Origin: Planctomycetaceae bacterium
GTDB lineage: Bacteria; Planctomycetota; Phycisphaerae; Phycisphaerales; SM1A02
DNA length: 46,215 nucleotides
Assembly (NCBI GenBank): GCA_021297795.1
Contig: JAJTGL010000008.1
Location: forward strand, 11,173 to 57,387
Direction of reading: 5' to 3'
Shown here: piece after piece, positions 33,445 to 42,045 of the stretch
Position numbering within the stretch: the stretch's first letter is position 1
Layout: each line of letters begins with the position of its first letter
Notes under the pieces: generated by a model
Databases searched by the model: none
What the model saw: only the letters and a program-made list of their open reading frames with translations
What the model was told of the DNA's origin: nothing
Program-made: the position numbers and the translations under genes

Positions 33445-36400
33445 CTACCAGTCGCGTTCGACCGGGGTCTCGGAGCCGTTCGGCAGCGGGCGGCGGATCG
33501 GTCGCGGCGTGGGTGGAGGTGACGCGTTGCCCGAAAGGTACGCCGCGATGTCGGATTGCGACACCCAGCCATCGCGATCGAGATCGGCCGCGGCGAGGTC
33601 GCGCATGCCGGCTCGCACGAGATCGATCACGCGCACGCGTTCGCGCGGCGCCTGCGGGGGACCGAAACCACCGCAGGTCTCGCCCTGTGCGAAGTAGTTC
33701 AGGCCGATGAATCCGAGGTCGGCGTTGTTTACGATCAAGTCGGCGTTGAAGTTGGAGATGCCGGCGGCCGTACTCGCAGCGCCGCGATTCGCGACGAAGA
33801 TCGCGAAATCGATGATGTCGACCACGTCGTCGTCGTTCGAGTCGCCCTGCGGCAAGGTGAGCGAGAGCGACCACCGCGCTCCGCTGTCGGTCGCGGTGCC
33901 GACACGAGAGACCGAGTGGCCCACATCCTTCAGGCGGATGCACGGCGGCGTGGCGCTCACTGGAATCGCGATACCCGTCGCGACGCCCGAGGTACCGGTC
34001 ATCGCAACTTGCGTGGTCTGCGTGACTCCCCCGCTCTCGATGCGCATCAGGCGCGTGGACGCGCCCGCGAAGTCTCCGCCAAGCGTGATCGTCAGATCGA
34101 CGAGCTGCTGGTCGAGCACCGTGATCGTGCGTGTGGCGGTGGTCGTGTTGCTGGCGACGTCGGTCGATGCATATGCAAGCGTCGTGACGCCGATCGGGAA
34201 GATGCCGTCGAATGGCCACGCACTCGCCGTTCCGCCGCCTGGATACGTGATGGTGAGCGCTACGCTGCGTGCGCCGTCGCAGCCATCGATCGCAGTGACC
34301 ACCGGTTCGGCGATCGCCGCTCCGACGATCGAACCCGCATCGACCGAGAGCGTCGCGTTCGACGGAACGCCCGCGAGGGCCGGTGGCACGCCGTCGGCGC
34401 GTATCGCCGGGAGCGGCGTTGTCGAAAGCGACACCGTCTCGCCAGCCGCACTGATCAACTCGGTCGACGCTCCCTCGATCGATCCGAACGTCACAAGACC
34501 CGCGTTCGAGCACGCGCTCGCGCCCGGAAGCACCACGAAGTCGATGTCCACGACGGTCGCGCCCGACGAACCTGCTCCGCCAGGAGCAGTGACGACCGAG
34601 CGGATCGTGCCCGCTCCCTGATCGATCGACTCGGTCGTGGACTGCGAGAACGCCCCACCTTCGGGCGTACGCACGTCGACCGCGAGAAGCGCGCTCGTGT
34701 TGAAGAGGAGCGACAGTCGCGCCTGCGTGATGACGCGCGCCGGATTGCTGTAGGCGACCTGCACCGTCACGGTGTCGCCAGCGCCGAACACCGCCCCGCC
34801 TCCCACAACCGCAAGGCTCACCGTGGGCGTGGTCTCGCTACAGTCGGGCGTGCCGTTTCCATCGAGATCGGTGTCGGGAGAGCCGCAGCCGCAGGCGCCC
34901 GACGCCGACTTGTTCGGATCATTCGGGCAGCCGTCGACGCAGTTCGGCGTGCCGTCGTTGTCGGAGTCCGTCTCGGCAACGCCGCATCCGCACGCGCCAA
35001 CGGCGATCTTCGTGGGGTCGTTCGGGCACGCATCGTTGCAGTTCGGGGTCCCGTCGCCGTCCGAGTCGGTTTCCGCAACGCCGCAGCCGCAGGCGCCCGA
35101 CGCCGTCTTGTTCGGATCGTTCGGGCAGCCGTCGCTGCCGTCAGGAACGCCGTCGCCATCGCTATCGACCGGCTCCGCAGGCGTGAAGTCCACCCTCGCC
35201 GAACCGAGCGTGCCGGAGTTGCTCGAGATGGTGTCGGTGATGCGAAGCGTCCAGGTCCCGGAGAGGTTCGTGCCCGCGAACGGCGAGGTGAGGTTGCCGC
35301 GCGCGCCGGTCAGCGCGACGCTCGGGTAATAGTCGCCCGTCGCCACGGTGCCGTTGCCGCCGACATTCGCCGCCGCAGTCCAGAGGCTTGCGGTAGCGGC
35401 ATCGAAGAAGACGTAGTCTCCGCCATAGTTTGACGTGTCGCCGGTGCCGGTCGCCGATGTCGCGCCGACGCGACCGAAGATCGTGGCCGAGGCACCGCTC
35501 GGACCGGTGAGCGTGGCGGTGAGATCGCCGCAGTTGCCGTGCGTCAGGCCGGTGAGCGTGACCTTGACGGCCGTGATGCCGTACGGGAACGTTCCGTTCG
35601 CGATCGTGAAAGTCTTGACGAGGCCCGTCGTCGAGTTGTCGGGGACCGATCCGCCCGTCAGGGATACGGTGTAGCTCGGATCGTTGCAGTCGAGCGTGCC
35701 GTCGCCGTCGGCATCGGTGTCGGCGACGCCGCAGCCACACCCGCTGGGAAGCGTCTTGAGTGGGTCGTTCGGACACGCGTCGAGACCGTTGGGGGTTCCG
35801 TCGCCGTCAGCGTCACCCGACTCGGCGGGTGTGAAGTCGATCTTGGCCGAGCCTAGGGATCCTGTGTCCTGCGACACGGTGTCGGTGATGCGGAGCGTCC
35901 ACGTACCGGTCATTCCCCTACCCTTGAGGCCGTTCGTGAGATCCACGCGCGCGCCGGTGGTCGCCGCGCTCGGGTAGTAGTCGCCTGCCGGGATCGCGAC
36001 GGCCGCCGCGACCGTTCCCGCCGCAGTCCAGATGCTGGTGTTGAACGCGTCGTCGAAGACATAGGTGCCGCCGAAGTCGGAGTCCTCGCCGTTGGGGGCC
36101 GTCGCCGTGGCGCTGATGCGCGCGACGAGCGGGATCGCGGTTCCGTCGGGCGCGGCGAGGGTCGCGGTGACGTCGCCCGCCCATGTGTGGGTCAGGCCGG
36201 TGAGCGTGACTCGGATGTTGGAGAAGCCATTCGGCAGTTGTCCGGCCGAAACCGTAAACGTCTTCACGAGACCTGTCGCGCTTGCGTCCGGAATCGAACC
36301 GCCCGTCAGGCTGTAGCTGAAGGTCGTGTCGTTGCAGTTCGGAGTGCCGTCGCCGTCCGAGTCGGTGTCGGCCACGCCGCAGCCGCAGACACCCGGCGCG

Positions 36401-39400
36401 ATCTTCGCTGGATCATTCGGGCAACCGTCGTTGCAGTTCAACGTGCCATCGCCGTCAGAATCGCTGTCGGCGACGCCGCAACCGCAGACGCCCGGCGCGA
36501 TCTTCGCCGGATCGTTGGGGCAGCCGTCGTTGCAGTTCGGTGTACCGTCGTTGTCCGAGTCGGTGTCGGCGACGCCGCAACCGCAGACACCCGGCGCCGT
36601 CTTCGCTGGATCGTTCGGGCAGCCGTCGCTGCAGTTCGGTGTGCCGTCGCTGTCCGTATCTGTATCCGCCGTACCGCAGCCGCAGAGTCCGGGTGCAGTC
36701 TTCGCAGGATCATTCGGGCAGCCGTCGGTGCAGTTCGGCGTGCCGTCGTTGTCGGTGTCCGTGTCGGGGACGCCGCAACCACACGCGCCGGCGGCGACCT
36801 TGTTCGGATCGTTCGGGCAGCCGTCGTTGCAGTTTGGTGTGCCGTCGTTGTCGGTGTCGGTGTCGGCCACACCGCAGCCGCACACGCCGGCAGCGACCTT
36901 GTTTGGATCGTTCGGGCAGCCGTCGTTGCAGTTCGGCGTGCCGTCGCCGTCCGAGTCGGTGTCAGCAACGCCACAGCCGCAAGCTCCCGCGACAACTTTG
37001 TTCGGATCGTTCGGGCAGCCATCGGTGCAGTCTGGCGTTCCATCGTTGTCGGTGTCGGTGTCGGCCGTGCCGCATCCACAGAGCCCGGGCGCGGTCTTCG
37101 CGGGATCATTCGGGCAACCGTCGGTGCAGTCCGGCGTGCCGTCGTTGTCGGTGTCGGTATCGGCGACGCCGCAGCCGCACGCGCCAGCGGCGATCTTGTT
37201 TGGATCGTTCGGGCAACCGTCGTTGCAGTTCGGCGTACCGTCGTTGTCGGTGTCGGTATCGGCGACGCCGCAGCCGCAGAGCCCGGGCGCGGTCTTGTTC
37301 GGATCATTCGGGCAGCCGTCGTTGCAGTCTGGCGTGCCGTCGCTGTCGGTGTCGGCGTCGGCGACGCCGCAACCGCACGCCCCCGCCGCGATCTTGTTCG
37401 GATCGTTCGGGCAGCCGTCGACGCAGTCCGGCGTGCCGTCACCGTCTGAGTCGGTTTCGGCGCTGCCGCAGCCACACGCTCCCGCAACGGTCTTGTTGGG
37501 ATCGTTGGGGCAACCGTCGTTGCAGTTCGGAGTGCCGTCGCCATCCGTGTCGGTGTCCGCAATGCCGCAGCCGCACGTGCCGGCGGCGATCTTGTTCGGA
37601 TCGTTGGGGCAACCGTCGTTGCAGTTCGGCGTGCCGTCGCCGTCCGTGTCGGTGTCCGCAATGCCGCAACCGCACGTGCCGGCGGCGATCTTGTTCGGAT
37701 CGTTGGGGCAACCGTCGTTGCAGTTCGGAGTTCCGTCGCCGTCCGAGTCGGTCTCGGCGACGCCGCAGCCGCACGCGCCCGGCGCGGTCTTGTTCGGATC
37801 GTTGGGACAACCGTCGGCGCAGTTCGGGGTGCCGTCGCCGTCGGGATCGGCAGCGTTCTCGACGACGCCGCAACCGCAGACTCCAGGCGCAGTTTTGTTC
37901 GGGTCGTTCGGGCAACCGTCGGAGCAGTCGGGCGTGCCATCGTTGTCGGAATCGCCGTTACTCTCTGGGAAGCCGCAGCCACAGTTGCCCGGTGCGGTCT
38001 TGTTCGGGTCGTTCGGGCAACCGTCATTGCAGTTCGGCGTACCGTCGTTGTCCGAGTCGGTCTCCGCGACCCCGCAGCCGCACGCGCCAGCCGCGGTCTT
38101 GTTCGGATCGGCCGGGCAACCGTCGTTGCAGTTCGGTGTGCCGTCGTTGTCCGAGTCGGTTTCCGCGACCCCGCAGCCGCACGCGCCAGCCGCGGTCTTG
38201 TTCGGATCGTTCGGGCAACCGTCATTGCAGTTCGGCGTGCCATCGTTGTCCGAGTCGGTCTCCGCGACGCCACAGCCGCACGCGCCAGCTGCGATCTTGC
38301 TGGGGTCGTTCGGGCAACCGTCGGTGCAGTTTGGTGTTCCGTCGCCGTCCGTGTCGGTATCCGCCGTGCCGCAGCCGCAGAGTCCGGGTGCAATCTTCGC
38401 AGGATCAGCAGGATCATTCGGGCAGCCGTCGTTGCAGTCTGGCGTGCCGTCGCTGTCGGTGTCGGTGTCGGCTACGCCGCAACCGCACGCGCCGGCCGCG
38501 ATCTTGTTCGGATCGTTCGGGCAACCGTCGTTGCAGTTCGGTGTGCCGTCGTTGTCCGAGTCGGTCTCCGCGATACCGCAACCGCATGTACCGGCGGCAA
38601 TCTTGTTCGGGTCATTCGGGCAGCCGTCAGTGCAGTTTGGTGTACCGTCGTTGTCCGAGTCGGTCTCCGCGACACCGCAACCGCATGTGCCGGCGGCAAT
38701 CTTGTTCGGGTCATTCGGGCAGCCGTCGGTGCAGTTTGGTGTTCCGTCGCCGTCCGTGTCGGTATCCGCCGTGCCGCAGCCACAGAGCCCTGGCGCGGTC
38801 TTGTTGGGATCGTTCGGGCAACCGTCGTTGCAGTTCGGTGTGCCGTCGCCGTCCGTGTCGGTATCGGCGGTGCCGCAGCCACAGAGCCCGGGCGCGGTCT
38901 TGTTGGGATCGTTGGGGCAACCGTCGTTGCAGTTCGGCGTGCCGTCGTTGTCCGAGTCGGTATCCGCAATGCCGCAGCCGCACGTGCCGGCGGCGGTCTT
39001 GTTGGGATCGTTCGGGCAGCCGTCGTTGCAGTTCGGTGTGCCGTCGCCGTCCGTGTCGGTGTCGGCCGTGCCGCAGCCGCACGCGCCGGGGGCAATCTTG
39101 TTCGGGTCGTTCGGGCAACCATCGCTCGAGTCCGGCGTGCCGTCGCCGTCGGTATCGACGATCGGCGCGGGATCGAACTCGACGATGATCGTCCCCACCG
39201 AACCCACGTCCTGGTTGATCGCATCGGTGATGCGCACGGTCCAGGTGCCGGTGGTCGGAACGCTGCTGAACGCGCTCGTCAGCGCGACGCGCGCGCCATT
39301 GGTGGCAGCGCTGGGGAAATAGCTGCCCGCCGGGATGGCCGCGGTGGCGGCTGCCGTCGTTGCCGCGGTCCACAGGCTTTGCGTCGCGGGATCATCGAAG

Positions 39401-41754
39401 AGGTAGTTGCCGTTGAAGTCCGAGCTGTCGCCCGAGCTTGTTCCGCCTGTGAACCCAGGACGTGTGAAGATCGATGCGGTCGTACCGTTCGGTGCGATCA
39501 GCTGGACGGTGAGGTCGCCGATCCACGTGTGCGAGAGCGCGTTCAGCCGCACGCGGATGTCGGTGATGCCGTTCGGAATCTGAGCGGTGGTGACCGAGAA
39601 GGTGCGTGCGAGCACGCCAACAACAGGTGGCGTGGCGTTGGTAGCGTCCGGGATCGACGCTCCCGTCATCGTGTAGGTCACGTAGGCATCGACACAGTCG
39701 CCGATGCCATCGCCGTCCGTGTCGGCGAACCCATCGTCAGCCGCACCGTCGCAATCCTGATCGATGCCGTCGCAGATTTCCGTCGCGCCCGGGTAGCGCG
39801 CGTTGTTCGTGTCGTCGCAGTCGGTGTTCACGCTGCTCGCGCCCGCCGGAGGCGTGTTGGAACAGCTCGTGGTGGTCGTCGTACCTCCGAAGCCGTCGCC
39901 GTCGGCATCGACGTAGTACGTCGCGGGTGCGGTCAGCGAGCCGTTGGTCGGGCAACCATCGAATTGGTCGACGACTCCGTCCCCGTCGCTATCGAAACCG
40001 AGGCGAAGCTCCAGCGTGGCGCTCGCGACGGTACCGGTGTTGTTGTTCACCTGGTCGGAGACACGCACGGTCCACGTTCCCACGCCGTTGCCCGACACCG
40101 CGAGCGGCGATGCGAGCGCTGAGCGGACGCCGTTCGAAGTGGAACTCGGGTGGTAGTTTCCAACAGGGATCGTTGTGCTTCCGCTAACGCCGCCCGCCGC
40201 AGTGAAGAGGTTCGACGTGAACTCATCCGCAAACGCATAGTTGCCGCCGAAGTTCGAGGTTTCACCCGGACCGAGCAGCGAGAGGAACGTGGCCGTTCCT
40301 CCGCCCGGTGCCGTGACCGCGCCGACGATGTCGCCGGCGTTTCCGTGGGTGAGCGTGTTCAGCGTGACGCGCACGTCGCGCACCGCGAGACCGGACGGGA
40401 TCTGCGCGGCCGTGAACGGAATCGAGATCGTGCGACCGGACGCGTTGTTGTCGGGGATCGAGGTGGTCGACGCGTTGACGGTCGACGTGAGCGATGCGGT
40501 CGAGATCGATACCGCCGGGTGGTTGAACGAGAGCACCGTGGATGCGGTGTTGCCGGCGCCATTGTTGAAGACGCGTACCGCGGAGATAGCGGTGCCGGAT
40601 CCGGCGAGCGTGCCGGATCGGCTGTAGGTGTTCGCGGTCAGCGTGTAGGCACCGCTTGCGCCGACGGCCAGCGCGAGCCGCACGCCGGACGTCGTTGCGG
40701 CCAGCGTGGTGGTCACCGTGCCGGAGCTGTCGATCAGCGTGTAGTTCGACGCGCCGCCGACAAGCCGGAAGGTCATGACGGTCGTCGAACCGCTGAGGAA
40801 CTCAACGCCCACGGTCGCGCCCGACGGCACGGTGCCGTGGTCGACGTCGATCGCCGCGCGCATGCCCGCGGACGCGGTGACGGTACGTGTGGCGCTTGCC
40901 GTCGACGACGTCGTCGCGCCAAGCGTCCACGACGGGTTGCCGACGTCGCTGTTCGCGACGCCCGATGATGTCGTACCGCTGGTCGCCACGGTCCAGCCGT
41001 CGGCAGTCGGCGAAGAGCCCGTCTCTGCGATCGCGGCCTGACGCATCGCGAGGTTGCGCGGGAACGGTGTCCCGATGAAGAAGTCGCTCGAGTTCGAGTT
41101 GGTGTCGGTCGCTCCATTCGCCTTACGAATCGCGGCAGTGGTGCTGCTGAGTGCGCCCACCGCCGAGCCTTCGGGGCAGTTGCCCGAGCCGTAGGCGACC
41201 TTATCAATGAGCGTGGCCGCCAGGCTCGCGCAGTTGTTTGAGGTACCGCTTTGCGCTGCGGAAAGAAGCGCCACGTTCGCGTTGTCGGCCGCCATTCCGA
41301 TCGCGGGGTTTGCGACGAGATCGGGGCTGAGGGCCGCGCCGGTCCCGCCTGCCGCGGACATCTGGATCAGCAGGTAACCGCCCGGCGGAATCAACGTGCC
41401 GGGCGGAAGCGTGAATTGCGAACCACCGAAGTTGCCCGTGGCGGAGGCGTAGGTGAGCGTCCATCCACCGATCGACGCCGTGGTCGTGCCCGCGTTGTAG
41501 AGCTCGACGAAGTCGGCGTTGAACGGCGCTCCCGTGTTTCCGCCGCCGCCGTAAACCTGGCTGATGTGGATGTCTTGCGCCGACGCACGGACCGAAACCA
41601 TGAGCGCGACAATCGCCAGCAGACAATGCCACAACAGAAATCGTGGCGAGTTGATCGCCTTCGATCCCCAAAGTTCACGGGGTCTCGTTCTCACTTTCCT
41701 CATGCTCGGATCAGCCTTCAGCGCCGCGGGGTCGCCGCGGAGCGGATACATCAT
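33445..41754 (-). CDS. Giant secreted multidomain calcium-binding protein (LTD, P-domains, TSP3-like repeats, cohesin-like, HYR, dockerin)
   Basis: 2769 residues. A signal peptide (hydrophobic FLLWHCLLAIVALMV ending near RASAQ) directs export. Domains in order, by DNA position: lamin-tail-like (DIHISQVYGGGG, about 41580-41050); P-domain 1 (about 40500-40020); a MopE-like Ca/Cys segment (CDGIDQDCDG, about 39780); P-domain 2 (about 39690-39170); 28 TSP3-like repeats (39165-36335); P-domain 3 (36310-35830); P-domain 4 (35670-35170); three more repeats (35165-34850); cohesin-like (34830-34430); HYR-like (34420-34110); an unnamed domain; and a dockerin with three calcium loops (about 33860-33500). 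It is probably a stiff, calcium- and disulphide-stabilised surface or matrix protein. ATG at 41754 has GGAAG upstream; ATG 41703 is the alternative. Confidence 0.85.
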   Translation of the reverse strand: MMYPLRGDPAALKADPSMRKVRTRPRELWGSKAINSPRFLLWHCLLAIVALMVSVRASAQDIHISQVYGGGGNTGAPFNADFVELYNAGTTTASIGGWTLTYASATGNFGGSQFTLPPGTLIPPGGYLLIQMSAAGGTGAALSPDLVANPAIGMAADNANVALLSAAQSGTSNNCASLAATLIDKVAYGSGNCPEGSAVGALSSTTAAIRKANGATDTNSNSSDFFIGTPFPRNLAMRQAAIAETGSSPTADGWTVATSGTTSSGVANSDVGNPSWTLGATTSSTASATRTVTASAGMRAAIDVDHGTVPSGATVGVEFLSGSTTVMTFRLVGGASNYTLIDSSGTVTTTLAATTSGVRLALAVGASGAYTLTANTYSRSGTLAGSGTAISAVRVFNNGAGNTASTVLSFNHPAVSISTASLTSTVNASTTSIPDNNASGRTISIPFTAAQIPSGLAVRDVRVTLNTLTHGNAGDIVGAVTAPGGGTATFLSLLGPGETSNFGGNYAFADEFTSNLFTAAGGVSGSTTIPVGNYHPSSTSNGVRSALASPLAVSGNGVGTWTVRVSDQVNNNTGTVASATLELRLGFDSDGDGVVDQFDGCPTNGSLTAPATYYVDADGDGFGGTTTTTSCSNTPPAGASSVNTDCDDTNNARYPGATEICDGIDQDCDGAADDGFADTDGDGIGDCVDAYVTYTMTGASIPDATNATPPVVGVLARTFSVTTAQIPNGITDIRVRLNALSHTWIGDLTVQLIAPNGTTASIFTRPGFTGGTSSGDSSDFNGNYLFDDPATQSLWTAATTAAATAAIPAGSYFPSAATNGARVALTSAFSSVPTTGTWTVRITDAINQDVGSVGTIIVEFDPAPIVDTDGDGTPDSSDGCPNDPNKIAPGACGCGTADTDTDGDGTPNCNDGCPNDPNKTAAGTCGCGIADTDSDNDGTPNCNDGCPNDPNKTAPGLCGCGTADTDTDGDGTPNCNDGCPNDPNKTAPGLCGCGTADTDTDGDGTPNCTDGCPNDPNKIAAGTCGCGVAETDSDNDGTPNCTDGCPNDPNKIAAGTCGCGIAETDSDNDGTPNCNDGCPNDPNKIAAGACGCGVADTDTDSDGTPDCNDGCPNDPADPAKIAPGLCGCGTADTDTDGDGTPNCTDGCPNDPSKIAAGACGCGVAETDSDNDGTPNCNDGCPNDPNKTAAGACGCGVAETDSDNDGTPNCNDGCPADPNKTAAGACGCGVAETDSDNDGTPNCNDGCPNDPNKTAPGNCGCGFPESNGDSDNDGTPDCSDGCPNDPNKTAPGVCGCGVVENAADPDGDGTPNCADGCPNDPNKTAPGACGCGVAETDSDGDGTPNCNDGCPNDPNKIAAGTCGCGIADTDTDGDGTPNCNDGCPNDPNKIAAGTCGCGIADTDTDGDGTPNCNDGCPNDPNKTVAGACGCGSAETDSDGDGTPDCVDGCPNDPNKIAAGACGCGVADADTDSDGTPDCNDGCPNDPNKTAPGLCGCGVADTDTDNDGTPNCNDGCPNDPNKIAAGACGCGVADTDTDNDGTPDCTDGCPNDPAKTAPGLCGCGTADTDTDNDGTPDCTDGCPNDPNKVVAGACGCGVADTDSDGDGTPNCNDGCPNDPNKVAAGVCGCGVADTDTDNDGTPNCNDGCPNDPNKVAAGACGCGVPDTDTDNDGTPNCTDGCPNDPAKTAPGLCGCGTADTDTDSDGTPNCSDGCPNDPAKTAPGVCGCGVADTDSDNDGTPNCNDGCPNDPAKIAPGVCGCGVADSDSDGDGTLNCNDGCPNDPAKIAPGVCGCGVADTDSDGDGTPNCNDTTFSYSLTGGSIPDASATGLVKTFTVSAGQLPNGFSNIRVTLTGLTHTWAGDVTATLAAPDGTAIPLVARISATATAPNGEDSDFGGTYVFDDAFNTSIWTAAGTVAAAVAIPAGDYYPSAATTGARVDLTNGLKGRGMTGTWTLRITDTVSQDTGSLGSAKIDFTPAESGDADGDGTPNGLDACPNDPLKTLPSGCGCGVADTDADGDGTLDCNDPSYTVSLTGGSVPDNSTTGLVKTFTIANGTFPYGITAVKVTLTGLTHGNCGDLTATLTGPSGASATIFGRVGATSATGTGDTSNYGGDYVFFDAATASLWTAAANVGGNGTVATGDYYPSVALTGARGNLTSPFAGTNLSGTWTLRITDTISSNSGTLGSARVDFTPAEPVDSDGDGVPDGSDGCPNDPNKTASGACGCGVAETDSDGDGTPNCNDACPNDPTKIAVGACGCGVAETDSDNDGTPNCVDGCPNDPNKSASGACGCGSPDTDLDGNGTPDCSETTPTVSLAVVGGGAVFGAGDTVTVQVAYSNPARVITQARLSLLFNTSALLAVDVRTPEGGAFSQSTTESIDQGAGTIRSVVTAPGGAGSSGATVVDIDFVVLPGASACSNAGLVTFGSIEGASTELISAAGETVSLSTTPLPAIRADGVPPALAGVPSNATLSVDAGSIVGAAIAEPVVTAIDGCDGARSVALTITYPGGGTASAWPFDGIFPIGVTTLAYASTDVASNTTTATRTITVLDQQLVDLTITLGGDFAGASTRLMRIESGGVTQTTQVAMTGTSGVATGIAIPVSATPPCIRLKDVGHSVSRVGTATDSGARWSLSLTLPQGDSNDDDVVDIIDFAIFVANRGAASTAAGISNFNADLIVNNADLGFIGLNYFAQGETCGGFGPPQAPRERVRVIDLVRAGMRDLAAADLDRDGWVSQSDIAAYLSGNASPPPTPRPIRRPLPNGSETPVERDW
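36335..39165 (-). repeat. Array of 28 coding repeats, 99-bp unit (33-residue TSP3-like)
   Basis: The translated unit is N-D-G-C-P-N-D-P-N-K-T-A-P-G-x-C-G-C-G-x-A-[DE]-T-D-x-D-x-D-G-T-P-N-C: four cysteines (positions 4, 16, 18, 33) and a D-x-D-x-D-G calcium loop. I count 28 consecutive units; one is 3 residues longer (PADPAK) and two are 2 residues longer. Four related units lie outside the array, around 35750 and 35165-34850. Units differ mainly at silent sites and at N/D/T/S before the Cys, so the array is old but still close in DNA sequence. Confidence 0.93.
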
Positions 41755-42045
41755 GCCGTGACTTCCGCGGGAGTCGAGAGAGGTACGTTTTCTCGACCTC
41801 AAGTCACGTCGATTTCATCCGGCAGGCGCCAGAACAACGTCCCGGAATACATATCCGGCTTTCGCGAAATCGTTATAGACAATGCTCTTACACGAATCAC
41901 ATCCAAACAGGTTGGATTTATCCAAATGATCGAACCTTCCATTTGGCTGTGATCCAAACGGATGCCATTGTCCGGCCCTGAAGGCACCGTCCGCCTTCCG
42001 CGGCACCCCCCCGCGAACTACAGCACCATCTTGAGGATTTGAAAG
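41755..42045. promoter_or_regulatory. AT-rich divergent control region with an ATCCAAA cluster
   Basis: A 291-bp gap between the divergent giant gene and the 507-residue gene, clearly richer in A+T than its surroundings (about 41845-41960). It contains the palindrome TTTCGCGAAA (41860-41869); CCGGA...TCCGG (41833-41849); three ATCCAAA copies (41901, 41920, 41952); and, inverted, TTGGAT (41912-41917) and TTTGG (41942-41946). TATAGA at 41873-41878 is a possible plus -10. GAGG near 42033 is the ribosome site of the right gene. Confidence 0.5.

Noticed and set aside
36326-39322. A 998-codon open frame on the plus strand, and further long open frames in other phases, across the giant gene's repeat array
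   Set aside because: They are antisense shadows of the 99-bp coding repeats. Period 99 is divisible by three, so any stop-free unit stays stop-free in every copy. The minus-strand reading gives a signal peptide and recognised domains; the plus reading gives a low-complexity Ser/Pro/Gln protein.
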